A stretch of DNA of 64,000 nucleotides from Hydractinia symbiolongicarpus (lineage: Eukaryota > Cnidaria > Hydrozoa > Anthoathecata > Hydractiniidae): NCBI RefSeq assembly GCF_029227915.1, contig NC_079879.1:7194001-7258000 (forward strand). The letters are read 5' to 3'. A model generated the notes under the pieces. It saw nothing but the letters and a program-made list of their open reading frames with translations, did not search any database and was not told the origin of the DNA. Every line of letters begins with the position of its first letter. The stretch's first letter is position 1. Position numbers and translations under genes: made by a program. This document shows, in pieces, positions 11,944-23,759 of the stretch.

Positions 11944-12028
11944 TAACATACTGCCTGGCAGTGAGTGGGATTCAATCCGCGGTGCCCAGAACTGGGAGCC
12001 GCAGACGAACCCACTACGCTACGTAGTA
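11944..12028. mobile_element. tRNA-like fragment, possible SINE head
   Basis: GTGGGATTCAATCCGC resembles a B box and T-arm, and the sequence ends in CGAACCCACTACGCTACGTAG. A complete cloverleaf cannot be folded by eye, so I do not call a tRNA gene. Confidence 0.35.
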
Positions 12029-12559
12029 TAAGACTGTACTTTGCTTTATTGTTGTTACCATCTGTTTTCAGATCTCGATAAATTTCACATCAATTTCTGA
12101 GGTCACCTACGATACCAGGAAAGCAGTACTTTGTCTTCTTAATGATTGCTTCAAAGGGTCAGATTAAATTTTATCAAAATTCTTGAAGCTCTGTGTTGAC
12201 ACACAAGCCCGATCTGTCACATCATCAATTTATCTATCAAAAAATTTTCCTAATTAATGAAAAATCTCAAAAATCACGCCAATCTCAAAAACAATACAGC
12301 TAAAAGATCGAAGCGATTACGGATCCACCACTACCCTTCTCATCCTTTCAAAAGGTTATGGAAAGCTCACGTGGTTTGTTATTTTGAAGTAAAACAACTA
12401 AACTGGTTATCGTAAAGGTTGTATGATATACTACGTGTCTCAAAACAATGCATTGAGGTGAGGTAACTCTTGCTGTATTATCTGACTTTTAAAGAGCAAC
12501 ATAATCCACTTTGAAATACTAATAGTCAAGCTTAGATACTATTAGCTAACTACTTATCG

Positions 12560-12855
12560 CACTGTAGTCCGATGTGCAATTCAATAAATCTGTTTCAAAC
12601 AAACGACCTGTAGCAAACGGCGTTCTAAAAGAAAGAATCTTAGGACCATTATTATTTACCATTCAAGTTTACTATGAGTATAAAAAATTCAGTATCCAGA
12701 TGATTGAAGCTTATCTCAGAATGCGAAATCCAATAGTATCGTATTTGAAGCTCGATAACATGGTTTTAAATTCGGCAAATGAAAAAGCGGTTGATTGGGT
12801 ATTTAAATGGCAAATACTTATACGATTTCTGTTAGCGTTTAGGAGAGCCAAGTAA
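12560..12855 (+). pseudogene. Non-LTR retrotransposon reverse transcriptase fragment
   Basis: The frame reads a segment VANGVLKERILGPLLFTI, a degraded form of the G-x-P-Q-G-S-x-LGPLLF-x-I motif of LINE reverse transcriptases. The Tyr-Ala-Asp-Asp catalytic motif expected about 40 residues further on is not present. Only this one motif supports the call; both ends are lost. Confidence 0.6.
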
Positions 12856-13351
12856 AAAACAAAACATACTAGAATAGTTTTAAGCTCAAATTGTGTCTGA
12901 ATTTTGCGAAAAATAAAGACAATTCAAGATGTACGTTCACTTGCAACTCTCTCTCCCTCTCATAGCCAATGGTAATGATTTCTATTCTCATCAACAATAA
13001 CTGCAAAACAATATTCATATTCGTGCGTGAATACAATTACAGAGCTATTAACAACAAAAACTCAATTCTTGCAAATAAACATAATTTAAAAAAAAACTGT
13101 AAAAAGAAAAATAAAGTTCAATAAATAAGAACAAAATCAGGCGCAAGTCTGAAGCTGTTTTCTTACTATTTTCAGAACAAAATAAGAACAAATTTAACTG
13201 AAAAAGGTTAAGTCAGATTCTACCCGTTCTTAAAAAATAAAATGGATGTAAGAAATTGGATATTTTCCTTTGTACTTTAAGTAAAAAACAATTGAGAAGG
13301 CCATATCTCATTGCCTTACTTTATGGGTGTAACAGAAAATCGCAAGAATAT

Positions 13352-14386
13352 TTAGTAGAGATGTATTTCGTCTAACATTATGATATCAGTTGATAGATCT
13401 TCATCAATAATGTCAACATGAGCATAATAGTCATCGCTCAAATCCACCATCTCCACATCATCGTCAAACCATGCAAGTTCTTCCCTATTGTAATACACAA
13501 TTTGTTCAACTTCCATCATCTCAATGTCATCGTCACAGACAAAAAGTTTGCTATCGTCATTATTCAAATATGGAAGCACGACTTCGCTCTCACTAATCTC
13601 AGTGTCAACAACAATTACTTCTTCAGTTACCTTTGCTGGTTTAGGAATAACAAATTTGTCGACGTCTTCTAAAACTGCTTCTCTTTTAATTCTTTCCAAA
13701 GGGGAACAAACTCTTTGAACGGGAACTGTGGCAAAGGAAGTCGATTTTTTGGGTACTACGATCAAAGACTGTACCCCTGCCACTTTTAATGGTGATATTT
13801 TCTTTGGTTTCTCGTCTTCAGTGTTGTTTGACTGTTCATCTTCTGATTCTGATTCACTATCGTACTCAAAGGAGGAGTCCCCGCAACTGCTTTCATCATC
13901 ACTCTCACTTGAAACTTCTTCATTTTGAGCGATTTTTTTGGGTTGTATACCAGCAAGAGCATCATCACTGGCTTCTTGTTGTCGCTTTTTTGTTAACTTT
14001 TCTTTATTTTCAGCTCTTTCTTTCATACGTTTTAACATCATTTGTTCAATGACTTCAGGATTGACAGCTATACCGCCATTCTGTTTAGCACGCTTTAAGC
14101 ACATTTCAGCAATTTTCTTCTTATATTTTAAAGGAAGACTGGATGATTCTTGTAATTTTCGTGGTCCAAGAGGGTTTCCCTGATAGTAAAAAAAATAGAA
14201 TTGTCATTTGCTTATTAGATGTTTCTAGGACTCTTTTGAGCGCATAGTCCAAAAAGTTTTAAACACGATAGTATACTACTTTTCAAAAGTTACAAGGATT
14301 ATTGGAAGGACGTAGGTAATTCTCTGTATTTGTGAAAATACGGTACATAAACTCACCTTGTCGTTTTTCAATTCTTTGGCTTTCAT
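13352..14386 (-). CDS. Acidic, probably nuclear protein of unknown function (copy 1)
   Basis: Two exons: 14386-14357 (ten codons, MKAKELKNDK) and 14179-13352, joined by a phase-0 intron with a GTGAGT donor and a CAG acceptor; 285 residues. The N-terminal third is basic and probably helical (KYKKKIAEMCLKRAK; MLKRMKERAENKEKLTKKR). Residues about 100-127 form a Ser/Asp/Glu-rich tract, and the last 80 residues are strongly acidic (EMMEVEQ; DDVEMVDLSDDYY). I do not recognise the family. The basic-then-acidic layout is common in nuclear or nucleolar proteins, which is only a hint. The short first exon was chosen because it gives an ATG, a consensus splice pair and an open joined frame in both copies. 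The copy at 49269-50303 differs at about 11 residues. Confidence 0.82.
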
Positions 14387-16439
14387 ATTTACTTATAAAT
14401 ACAAATCTCACAAGTCGCAACAAAAACGCTACCAACTGTGAAGGAATCTTTGTAGAAAGATAAATTTCGTCGACTTTATTGACGTTTTATTGCATTTTCA
14501 TAATATGACGTCAAATGGAACTTCGTAAAAAGTGCACATGCGCAAATAAGCCAATTTTTTAAAACATCTTTTTTTTGGTCACAGAACAGGAAAATAATCA
14601 AACGCAAGGAATCTATATTAATATAAAACGCTCTGAAAAATAGACGCAAAAGAGTTGCTTTGAGGAGCCTCTTATATTTTGCTCTCTATTTTTTTACGAC
14701 AGTTTTTATTTAGGTGTGTCGAGCGGTATGTACCTAACAAATGTTAGATGTATTGCAAAAAAAAGTGGAGTTGGATATGATTCCTTTCCATCAATAAAAG
14801 TGTAGGACACGTTTTGTACTTGATGTTAGGATAATAGCCTTACCGTAATAGCAAGTTACAAGTTGGCAAGTTAAAAGGTAAGAGTGGCGTTCGCAAATAT
14901 TTTTTCTTCCATGTCCACAAACCATAATTGTATGAACATCAATGATAGATATAATGACTAGAGCAATTCCAAATCGTTATAAAAGGATCTGGTCCTCAGA
15001 TTTTAGCCTGTCGTACATATTTATCATATCAGTATTTCCAGAATTTTTGTCAATCTTTTTAGCATAAAGTTTTTAAATTACTCTGCGGGGGTTCGAAAAA
15101 AGCTACGGCGCAATCATTTTTAACAGAATACGGTTATCATGTCATATTTTCTCTGTAGCTATTTGTGTTTCTATCTCTTTCAACTGTTAAAAAACATTGG
15201 TATACACTAAAAGAACTTCCAATGAAATAAGAAAACTGGGCACGTGTTTCAAGCAGACAGTGTTCGTTTTTAGCAAATTTGTGTATGTGTTGTTTTGTAT
15301 CTTAATTGGTAGATACATTAATTCTTAGGATCGCCTGATCTGTAATATGCATGTTTACCTTGAAAGAAACGCGATTATAATTGTTCTAAGCTACCACCGA
15401 CAAATTGAGAATAGTTAAGAAGGCGAAAATTACGCTTGCTCGTAAACGATTTTCCTAAGGTCAGAATAATGCCTGCGCTTTTTGATTGTTTACTTCCATT
15501 GTTCTTTGCACACGTGATCATTGTTGTGGAAATCCTTCTTCATTAATGTTTTGAGTGCGAATAGTCTCACTTACCTGATCTGATATAATAAAACCCGCCT
15601 CCATTTAGGACTGTAACATGTGGAAATGCTGCAGGCTTGGTGCTTGTTAGTTGATTTTAATTAAGGGTTGGCTCTAAGAATTTGTTTTATGTTTATTGGT
15701 CATGATTTTATCTGACACATTTTTTCATTTAAGCCTTTTCTTAGGAGAAATATTTTAATATCCTCGAAGAAAGCTTAGTCTAGGCTAGGAAAATTTCTTT
15801 CTTTGAGAAAAACAAAATCGTGGGAAAAAGTAGGCTACCTTGCGGCAGGCTAGCTTGTTTGCAAAGGATACAAAAGTTAGCTTGCCCGTAACACCTTTTA
15901 AGGTGGATTTTTGCTCAAAAGTAAAAAGGGTCGGAGCGGAACAAGAAAAATACTTAAATTTGATTGGCTGCTAATTATACTTTTGTTTTTAAAAAAATTT
16001 CCGTTTTTGTACGCAATAAAAGTTTAAATTCGTTTTTAGTGGAAATCATCCTTTATTTACTCTTAAGTAAATTCACATTTTAACTTTTAACATTGTATTT
16101 TGTGTCGAAACACATGTTAGCTATTTATTGGCATAAATTTAGGTTGAATATTTCACTCCTCCACTGTTCTTTAAGGGCACACTCTCAATTTTATTAGACT
16201 GGGCAAAGCATTTGCCCCCTCTCCCCAAAGGATACATTTAATAATATTTTTCCTACTATACCTGAACCTACTTTCATTCTATTCTTTTAAAGTTTGTAGT
16301 TTTAAGCTAGCTAACTCAAAACGTTTGACTTATGTATGACTTATGTGTTATGGGCTTATGTAGTAATTTCTTGAAATTAGTGTACAAAATTAGTTTTTTT
16401 AGTGTAAAACAGCATGAAGTGAAGTACGCTGTAACAAAC

Positions 16440-16640
16440 ATATTACAAAGAGTTACACGACTCGACGAAACGAAGAACCACACAATGAAGAATGATACGC
16501 CGCGACCAAAAACCAAAAACTACGACGCGACAAAAGGTCACGCCGTACAACAAATCACATCACGAAGAAAAGCACTACGACACAACAAAACCATACCACG
16601 AAGAATAATATGACGCGATAAAAAGTATTACGACTCGACG
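16440..16640. repeat. Degenerate CGACGAAGAA / ACGACGCGACAAAA repeat
   Basis: Diverged units of the form (T)ACGAC(G/T)CGAC(G/A)AA and CACGAAGAA recur with loose spacing over about 200 bp. The same array lies in copy 2 at 52374-52575. Open frames through it are low-complexity artefacts. Confidence 0.55.
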
Positions 16641-17830
16641 AAGAGCATAGACGAATATTGTCCCACTAATAACTCCCTAGAAAATCAACAAACTTTTCGT
16701 AGCTACGTTTTAAACATTTTTCGGATTTTAAAAAACAGTTTTTTGACACCTAGGAAAAAGTTTTTTTTGTTTTTTGGACAAATCAGTACTGCTTTTAAAG
16801 AATTATTTCTTTAAAAACAAATTTATATAAAACTTTAAAATGACGATATTTAGCTCTGAGCATGAAAAAAAGAATGTGTTTGAAGACAACACAACTACCA
16901 ATAACCATTTGTGTTACTTAGAAAGTTACTCGTGTAAAACGTCTTTACTATTGAAGTAGCCTATAAAGAGCAATGGAAGGTTGGTGCTAACGACTAAACA
17001 GAAGGGGTAAAAGGCATTTTAAAACAAAGTTAAAAGCTTGTTTCCCATATATTGTCATAAGTACGTTTCTTTCTTTGTCTACGCTTTTTGCACGACTAAA
17101 TTGACTTGATCAGTTAGGGTTATGCCAAAATTGATGTTTGGCTTTCTATGAAATTCACAAAATTTTAGATGATCGAGAATAAAAAAATGATCAAAGGAAT
17201 TTTTCAAACACGCAACACGAGAAAACTGCGTCATAGTTGCCACGATTGACTTCTTTCATCGGTCAAATACTTTTTCTGCCAACTACACAGCGGTGCAAAT
17301 ATAAAACACTTTGTTTGATATGCTAAACGCGCGGGATGAGTTAAAGATCGCCATTTTAAAGTTCTTAGACGTGCACATTGCAGGCTGGATATCTGAGAAA
17401 GTAATAAAAGATTATTTTAGGGAAAATTTAAGAAACATTGGAAAGTTAAACTGGAAGATGAAACAATTTCTTATGTCTCTTATTAAAAAACGAGATATAA
17501 AATATAGAAAGACAGCATTAGTGCAAGCGATGTTTGCCGAAAATAAATCTTAGCCATGCAACACGTAACTATGCTCTTATAACACAATTTGACCTATATT
17601 GTCCATCAAGGAAAATATGATGATTCATAAAATAACCGTGACTTAGTTTTCCTTTATCATGCATAAGATTAGAGCCTTTAAATTTTCTTAGTCCCTACCT
17701 TTTTAGATGCTTTATTTATGGCAGTGGTAGCACAAAAGTTACATGAGTTTCTAAATACCAATAATAACATCACGTTTTTTTCCGTTTGCGAGCAGAACAT
17801 GAATTTCAAAAATCTATTGATAAACAACGA

Positions 17831-18040
17831 CTGGTAGTTTGGTGGTAGAGTGTGGGTTCAAACTCCAGCCGAGTCATGCCAGAGACTAAAAAAGTGTGAA
17901 TCTATCCTTTCTGCTTAGCGCTCAGCAGGAAAATAGGATAAATTTCTTAGGCAGTTGTCTAGATGAGCGATTGCTGTGCTTGCAGCTCAAATAGGAGCTT
18001 TAAATGCACTGGCTGTTCTTGGAAAATAATTTTAATAATA
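17831..18040 (+). mobile_element. tRNA-derived SINE ending in an AATAAT tail
   Basis: A box-A-like TAGTTTGGTGGTAGAG is followed by a canonical B box GGTTCAAACTCC (17855-17866), a body with GCTCAAATAGGAGCTTTAA, and an AATAATAATAA tail near 18025-18040. The spacing of the two boxes is shorter than in a tRNA, so it is an old, shortened copy. It is older than the segmental duplication because the partner sits at the matching place, 53757-53976. Confidence 0.8.
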
Positions 18041-19181
18041 ATAAAGTTTTGCTTTGATTGTTAAAGAAAAACAATGAACTTTCAGTATTTCTAATGTAGC
18101 ATAATTTATGCACTAAACCTGTCAGAGTTTTAAACTTTCTAGCAAAAGAAATATTATCTGGAAGACTACCTTACTTCAAATTTTAAAATATGCTTCTCCT
18201 TTTCTCTATCCACCTCCTAGCTCCTGTCTTGGTTTTGCGAACGACAAGGCATTGTTTCTAACACCTTTCTCGTAAATGCAATGAGTTAAGGTAACTTGCG
18301 TCCTTCTTTTGTCAGTACAATATGATTGCGTTAAGTGTAAAAATTTGATTTCAAAATTAGTTTATCGACATTGAAATTCCTAATTGTAAATTTGAACTGC
18401 AGCAGACGGCATTTTTAATAATGGTAATAAAAAAGGAGGCCTGGCGAAAATATTTTGAAAGTGGAGGGGCTATATTATTCAGTATTAAAGGAGGCCCGAC
18501 CATGGTTGGGGCCGACGAGCTAAGAAAATTTTTAAACTTTTGGCCCCTAGATTGGCTGAAACATACTTCAAATTCTAAACTATTGCGCTCGAAAGCCTAC
18601 ACAAAATGCAGGAGATTTTATATAGAAACGCCATGTTTCATGTAAGATATATTTTCAAAATAAAAAATAGTAACATCAAAGCAAAATAAAGATAATGCAG
18701 AGAAAGCCTATAGTATATGATAACTACCATTCCTCCTTTGTAGATTTTCCGAATACTTGCTTGCTGTTGTCGTCCGATTGAAGAAATGCGTTGGCAATTT
18801 TGATGAGATTTAGTTTGTCAGTTCTATCTTTTTGGAAATTGAGAATCGTGATGGAGTTGAAAAGAGCTGGAAGCATTGTTGATGTCATACAGAGCATATG
18901 CATGTATTGATCAATTAATAACTGATTAAAACACATGATAACCTTATAAAAAAAATCACTTTTTGGCAAAAAATGGGGGGGCCTTAGCCGCCCGGAGGTC
19001 TGAACAGCGCATGATAAATAAATTAAAAACAGCTCATGTTTGTCCATACTGCAGGCTGTTCAAAGAATATTTCAGCCGAGCAAATTTAAGTTTGAATTCC
19101 AGTTTAAACTTAAACAAAAAATTGTTTTCTAGAAATCATTCGGATATTAACATCGTTTTAAGCTTCATAGAGAAAAAAAGA

Positions 19182-19851
19182 ATGGAGTCTTTAAAGTTAG
19201 CAATTCTTTGCTTTTTGATTGTCATTGTTGTAAGATGCAGTGTTGCTTAACATTTTGTAATGCAGTAAAGAGATTATAGCTATTCTTTTCAGCAAACCAT
19301 TTTTAAAATATTAAACAAAAACTCATTGGGTCATGAACAAGAACAAATAAAATACAGATAAAATATTTTAGAAACGAATCCTGCATTATGAGAACATGCA
19401 ACAAACAGTGCGCAAGTTCTCATGGTCAATGCGAATGTTGTCGTGGCTGGTCTGGACCTAACGCACAATATGATCACTCTCTTGGTCGATATGTTGCAGA
19501 CTTTTGTGATAAAGAATGCCCCTTTCTTGGAGAAGGTGTTCCGTAAGTTCATCTTGTTTCAACTTTATTAAAACATGTACAAGCCGAATAATATTCCAGG
19601 TCCTACCGTTTTATAGAAATCCAAAATGCACTACTAAATTGGCAACAGTTCCTGCATGCAATCCCAAATGTCATAGAAGTGAGGGGAAATGTGTGAGTAA
19701 TGGACAGTGCGAGTGTTGTTCTGGGTGGACCGGACCACATGCAAACTATTTTGCCAAAACACATATTGAACAAATATCTGTTTCAAAACAACGTCTTTTC
19801 ACTTTGCAACGATTGAAATTCTTGCCTACAACTGGCTTGTTCAAGATGTGA
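19182..19851 (+). pseudogene. Decayed cysteine-rich secreted protein gene (copy 1)
   Basis: A signal-peptide-like start (MESLKLAILCFLIVIVV, 19182) runs into a stop at 19248-19250, with no module-1 exon after it. Module-2 exon 19372-19542 and the first part of module-3 exon 19617-19743 keep splice sites and the CxC-C-x-GW-x-GP core. Compared with copy 2, module 2 has lost 21 bp in frame, including one cysteine of the GKC motif. A deletion of about 240 bp after 19743 removes the rest of module 3 and the last exon, so the frame ends in unrelated sequence at 19851. No phase-compatible splice joins the signal peptide to 19372. The gene cannot make the normal three-module protein. Confidence 0.8.
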
Positions 19852-20555
19852 TAATTATCATTAAAATTCGGAACAGAGAAATTAGAGCAAACATTTCAAG
19901 AGTTTATCACCTGTGTTTCTATTCTTTTATTTTATCGGGTAAAATCCAAAGAAATCGGGAAATCGGATTTGTCACGGGTTATAATCTTGTAGCTACTTTT
20001 ATTGCGCTTTATGAGATAAAGTTACAATGTAAGTTTCAACGTCCGATCTCAAACCTAACAAAAGCTATTGATTTAACTGATCAGGGATTTTAAAGGATTT
20101 AGGGAGTAGTTTTGAGTAACAGTCAATATCTAGTGGTTTTGAAGGTATGATGCCTAAACATTTGTTAGTCTGGTTGGGCGATTCGCCGTTGAATGCAGGG
20201 TTTAGCGAAGGAGGGGAACGCTTGGTAAAGATATTTTTATATGATATACTTTATTTAAATGCTTTCCCGTAACAACAATTCAAATAAAAACACACCCTAT
20301 TGCAAAAATTGAAAAAATGTCTCAACATTTTTCATTTTGTAGACATAAGTTTTTGAGTGTTTCAAAATTAAAGCGTAACTTGGAGATTGTTGCAAATAAA
20401 GTGAAACGCTTACCACAGTACAGCAGTTTAGTGTAATATCTTTTTCAACACAATAATCCTGAAATTTAATTTTGCGAATTAAGTTCCCATATATTCGACA
20501 CTCTTGAAAAACGTTGAAAAGGTCTAATTCGAAGAGACTAGACTTTAAATAAAAA

Positions 20556-22250
20556 GACAAATCTTATCATAACAAGAGTAAAAGATAATTTCTTAAAAGC
20601 AAAGACTTTAGATTACAGGTTTTTGTACACCACATGAACACGGCTACTTTTTTATAGATCATAAAATTTGTGTTGGAATCAGTAGTATAATGGTAGATAA
20701 AACATTTTTCCACAGATTTTTTAATCAAAAAAAATGCTTTACATTAAATAATTTGCAGGCTATATTATTTCTTAACTATACATACAATTTACAAAATATT
20801 GATGCGACCAGCGCACACTAAAATAACGATATGTAATCAAAGGTATTTAAAGACCAGCATATTTCTTTACATTACATTTGTATAACATTTACAAATAAAT
20901 TATCGGTGAATAGCATCTATTAAACTTAAATGAAAAACATTTGCATTAAAAAAGATAGAACGAGATTAGAACGTCGAAAGTACTGACCAAAAATTACTGA
21001 ATGTGGACAGAGTGACAACAGAAATAATGTCAAGAAATGTTATCCCTGCATATCTAAATCCCTATTTTAAAATCGTAACTATAAATTTGCAACCACCAAT
21101 CAACACCCCAAAAACATCTTAAACAACTCAAGTTTGCTTGATTTTTAAACAGTTATTTTGTAACCTGCGTCTCTTCGTCTGCTCACATAATCAGGGACAA
21201 CACACAATTCGTTTATTCTAAAAAAGGATTTAAAAAAATAAGAAAAATGAAGTCTAGAATCATGTCCATTCACAACATGTATTGAAATTACATAAAAAAA
21301 AAAACACAAAAATTGGTGAAAATCACTTACGCTCCATTTATTTTGTAAGGGCAATAAACATCACAGAAATCTGCCACAACTATTCCTTTGTGTACACCGT
21401 ATGTCAAAAACTTTGCATGAGGTCCAGTCCATCCAGAACAACACATACATCTACCATCAGCCATGCATTCTCCGTCGCTTGCTACACATTTTGGATTACA
21501 TGCTGGTACGTTGTCATTTGGATCGGAGTGACAACCAGGATTTCTATGGTGAAATCAGAAAGGCGCGAAAAATAAGATTTTGTCTAACTATCTTTTCGAG
21601 AGTTAAAGGTAATTTTCAATAGTTAAATCTCACTCACGGTATTCCTTCACCAAGGAATGGACACTTCGCATCACAATAATCAGCTAAGTACGTTCCCAAA
21701 GTGTAATCATAAACTCCATTAGGTCCAGACCAGCCACGACAACATTGACATCTTCCATTTGGAAGACACTTTCCGTGTGTTAGTTCGCACTTTGGATCAC
21801 ATATAACTGGGTCTACATGATGCACACATGTCTGATTCCTTAGTAAAAATTATTTATTGTCAGTCAACACTGTGGTGTTTAATCATTTTAATAATAGAAT
21901 TGGTACAAATTTACCTGACATGATGAGTGTAGTGACAAGGCTCCAAACAGTTGTCAGCCCTTATTCTGTTTTTACCCCAAGCAGGATCGGAGGTGTCTGG
22001 AACCCATTCAGCATTTGGTCCAGTCCAACCGTACATACACAAACATTTAGGTTTATTTCCTGGATTTGTTATGCACCAACCACCAGGATAACATGAAGAA
22101 CAGTGTGTACAATCCAGCCCTGCTCCATAACACATCTGCAAGTTAGGATTTAAAGGTGGCGTGGATTGTGTGAAATTAACAACTGTTAGAAAAAGTAAAA
22201 TAATTAGTTTTGAAAACTCCATCTTTCTTTCTTACAGATCAATAATCTTA
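20556..22250 (-). repeat. Left arm of large palindrome, copy 1
   Basis: This arm is the reverse complement of 23760-25452 with modest divergence, and contains a complete cysteine-rich gene plus about 590 bp downstream of it. The arms are separated by about 1.5 kb of unique sequence. The corresponding palindrome in copy 2 spans about 56690-58380 and 59887-61585. Confidence 0.9.
21145..22222 (-). CDS. Secreted three-module cysteine-rich protein A
   Basis: Four exons: 22222-21915, 21838-21638, 21543-21331 and 21217-21145, all with GT-AG introns in phase 2; 264 residues. Residues 1 to about 20 are a signal peptide (LIILLFLTVV core). Three modules follow, one per exon, each of the type C-x3-C-x4-6-G-x-C-x3-G-x-C-x-C-C-x-GW-x-GP (module 1 begins CYGAGLDCTHC and has single Cys before the GW), with a second half ending in (A)D-x-C-x3-C-(P/H)-(Y/F). 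The last exon gives one more Cys and a basic tail. The core recalls EGF-like modules, but the double Cys and fixed 65-75 residue length differ, so I leave the family unnamed. Head-to-head partner is protein B. Differences from the other copies include Tyr for His and Ser for Ala in module 3. Confidence 0.87.
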
Positions 22251-22293
22251 AATGAGATTGTTTCATTGAATGGCATTCTTTCCTAAAACCTTG

Positions 22294-22301
22294 TATTTAT
22301 A
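22294..22301 (-). promoter_or_regulatory. TATA box of cysteine-rich gene A
   Basis: TATAAATA on the minus strand, 72 bp upstream of the ATG. The same motif at the same distance precedes gene C in copy 2, and similar boxes precede genes B, D and E. Confidence 0.7.
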
Positions 22302-23709
22302 CAAATTGGCAAATTTTTGTGATATTTTCTGATCGTCAAAATTACGTAATTATTACATAACAATAGTCTTTGCTTGCTATTTGCAAGGGTAATGTTAAAA
22401 GATGGAACGTGTCTTTTATCATGTTGAAAGTGCATGTGAATATATGTGGAAAACATTTTTATTGCATAACCATCTTATGTTTTTGCCAGCGACCGCAATT
22501 TTTAATTTATGTTTACTGAAGTGAACTTTCTTCTAGTAATACTTACCATACTAAAGCTATGTGCTATTTCCAGAGCATGTCATTTTCGTCATTTTAAACT
22601 TTAAGTCATTCTTGTTAAAGGTTCTGTGTGCATTAAATTATTGGCGGAAGTTTCCTTCAGTCAAACATAGAATTAAATTGGAATGTTTTCCTGTTCTAAC
22701 TCTTACAACAAAGTCTCCATGAAGCGAAACGGTTAAAAAGAACGATCCGTTAGACAATACTGTTTTCAGGGACGAATTAAACTTCCCCTTTAAATTAAAA
22801 CTCTCTAAAACGGAAGGGGTAAAAATTTAGAACTAGTTTGTGTGGGCTTACTCTTTTATTTTTATTTTAAACAATACTTTATAAATTTTACAGCAAATAG
22901 TCTTAAAATGTATCACAGATTATACAAAGCCTTTTAAGTAGAAAAAAATTACTGTGTTTTTATACACTAAGGTAAGATAAGTAAGGCGAAATGTAAATTG
23001 TTTTAAATTCTGAAGTGTAAAGCCCGACGCAGGTCAATAACCTAATACTAATTTGGTTTCCGATGCTTTGACATGATTGAGTGTTAGAAGGGCTTTCTGT
23101 GAAGCGGTAATAACGTCCATAAAACGGGCATATCTTTTGAAACACTTTGTGTTCGCTTTATAGAGATTCATAATTTAATCTTAAAAAGTTAAATTTCTTA
23201 TCAAAAAATCCTTAAAATGACCATCCGCACATAATATGTTGTTTTGATGAGATAAACTTAATTGCGTCTACATTTTTTAATAATCACTAATTCCAACTTT
23301 AATTACTTTTCTTTAATGAAATTTAAGGTCATTGAGCACGTTCTGAATTAAACCTATTAGAACATATTGCCCTGCGCTTCCTCCACTTCCTTGTGAGATG
23401 TACAAATTATTCCACAACATTATTCTACTTGTTTTTCGTAGTTTAGTTTACCTATATGTAACCTAAATGTAAATTTTAACAAAAAAGTGCTCTGATGTCA
23501 ATACCTTTATCTTTCGGTTTACAAAAATATTTAAAGAGCAGTGCATTAATAAATACGAAAAGACCTGCATTAAAACACGCAAACTATTAACTTTGTTTTC
23601 AAACAAATTGACGTATTGAAACAAAATAATGGAAAGAGAAACTACATCAGGATTACATAACAAACCACGTTTTCCCATTCTTCTTATGTCACAATAATTT
23701 GTCAAATTC

Positions 23710-23717
23710 TATAAATT
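23710..23717 (+). promoter_or_regulatory. TATA box of cysteine-rich gene B
   Basis: TATAAATT, 72 bp upstream of the ATG, matching the spacing seen for gene A on the other arm. Confidence 0.65.
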
Positions 23718-23759
23718 AAAACTTTTTACATTTATGCATTCATAGAGAAAAGATACCAT

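Larger units (their letters stand above)
9763..13148. other. Intergenic stretch rich in transposon relics
   Basis: It holds the SINE, tandem repeat, tRNA-like and LINE fragments listed separately. At 10075-10110 a sequence TAACCTTGATCCCAGG resembles one end of the hAT-like MITE at 34701-34812, without a matching second end. No intact gene is visible. Confidence 0.6.
14387..19181. other. Long noncoding stretch of copy 1
   Basis: No exon with family signal. It holds the degenerate CGA-rich repeat (16440-16640) and a SINE (17831-18040). The 80-codon frame at 17311-17553 and the frame 18421-18645 are discussed under rejected items. Near 18724-18960 a minus-strand frame is open here and broken in copy 2, and I cannot name it. 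Confidence 0.5.
22251..23759. other. Shared divergent promoter region, copy 1
   Basis: About 1.5 kb of unique AT-rich sequence between two head-to-head cysteine-rich genes. It carries the two outward-facing TATA boxes near its ends and no exon. Minus-strand open frames at 22960-23145 and 23463-23705 look like chance: their sequence has no domain and copy 2 has a small deletion inside the first. Confidence 0.6.

Noticed and set aside
11944-12028. Possible tRNA gene
   Set aside because: A B-box-like stretch exists, but a complete cloverleaf and a proper A box are missing.
17311-17553. 80-codon frame present in both duplication copies (also 53238-53480)
   Set aside because: It needs a TTG start, the internal ATG of copy 1 is CTG in copy 2, and the differences I see are replacements; conservation is explained by the recent duplication.
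18421-18645. 74-codon frame with GGPTMVGADELRKF
   Set aside because: Copy 2 has an altered start region and no domain is visible; the surrounding AGGAGGC repeats suggest an old transposon.
21857-22096. Open frames antisense to the first exon of the cysteine-rich genes
   Set aside because: Shadows of the real exons: they recur in A-D only because the coding strand is conserved, and lack any start context.
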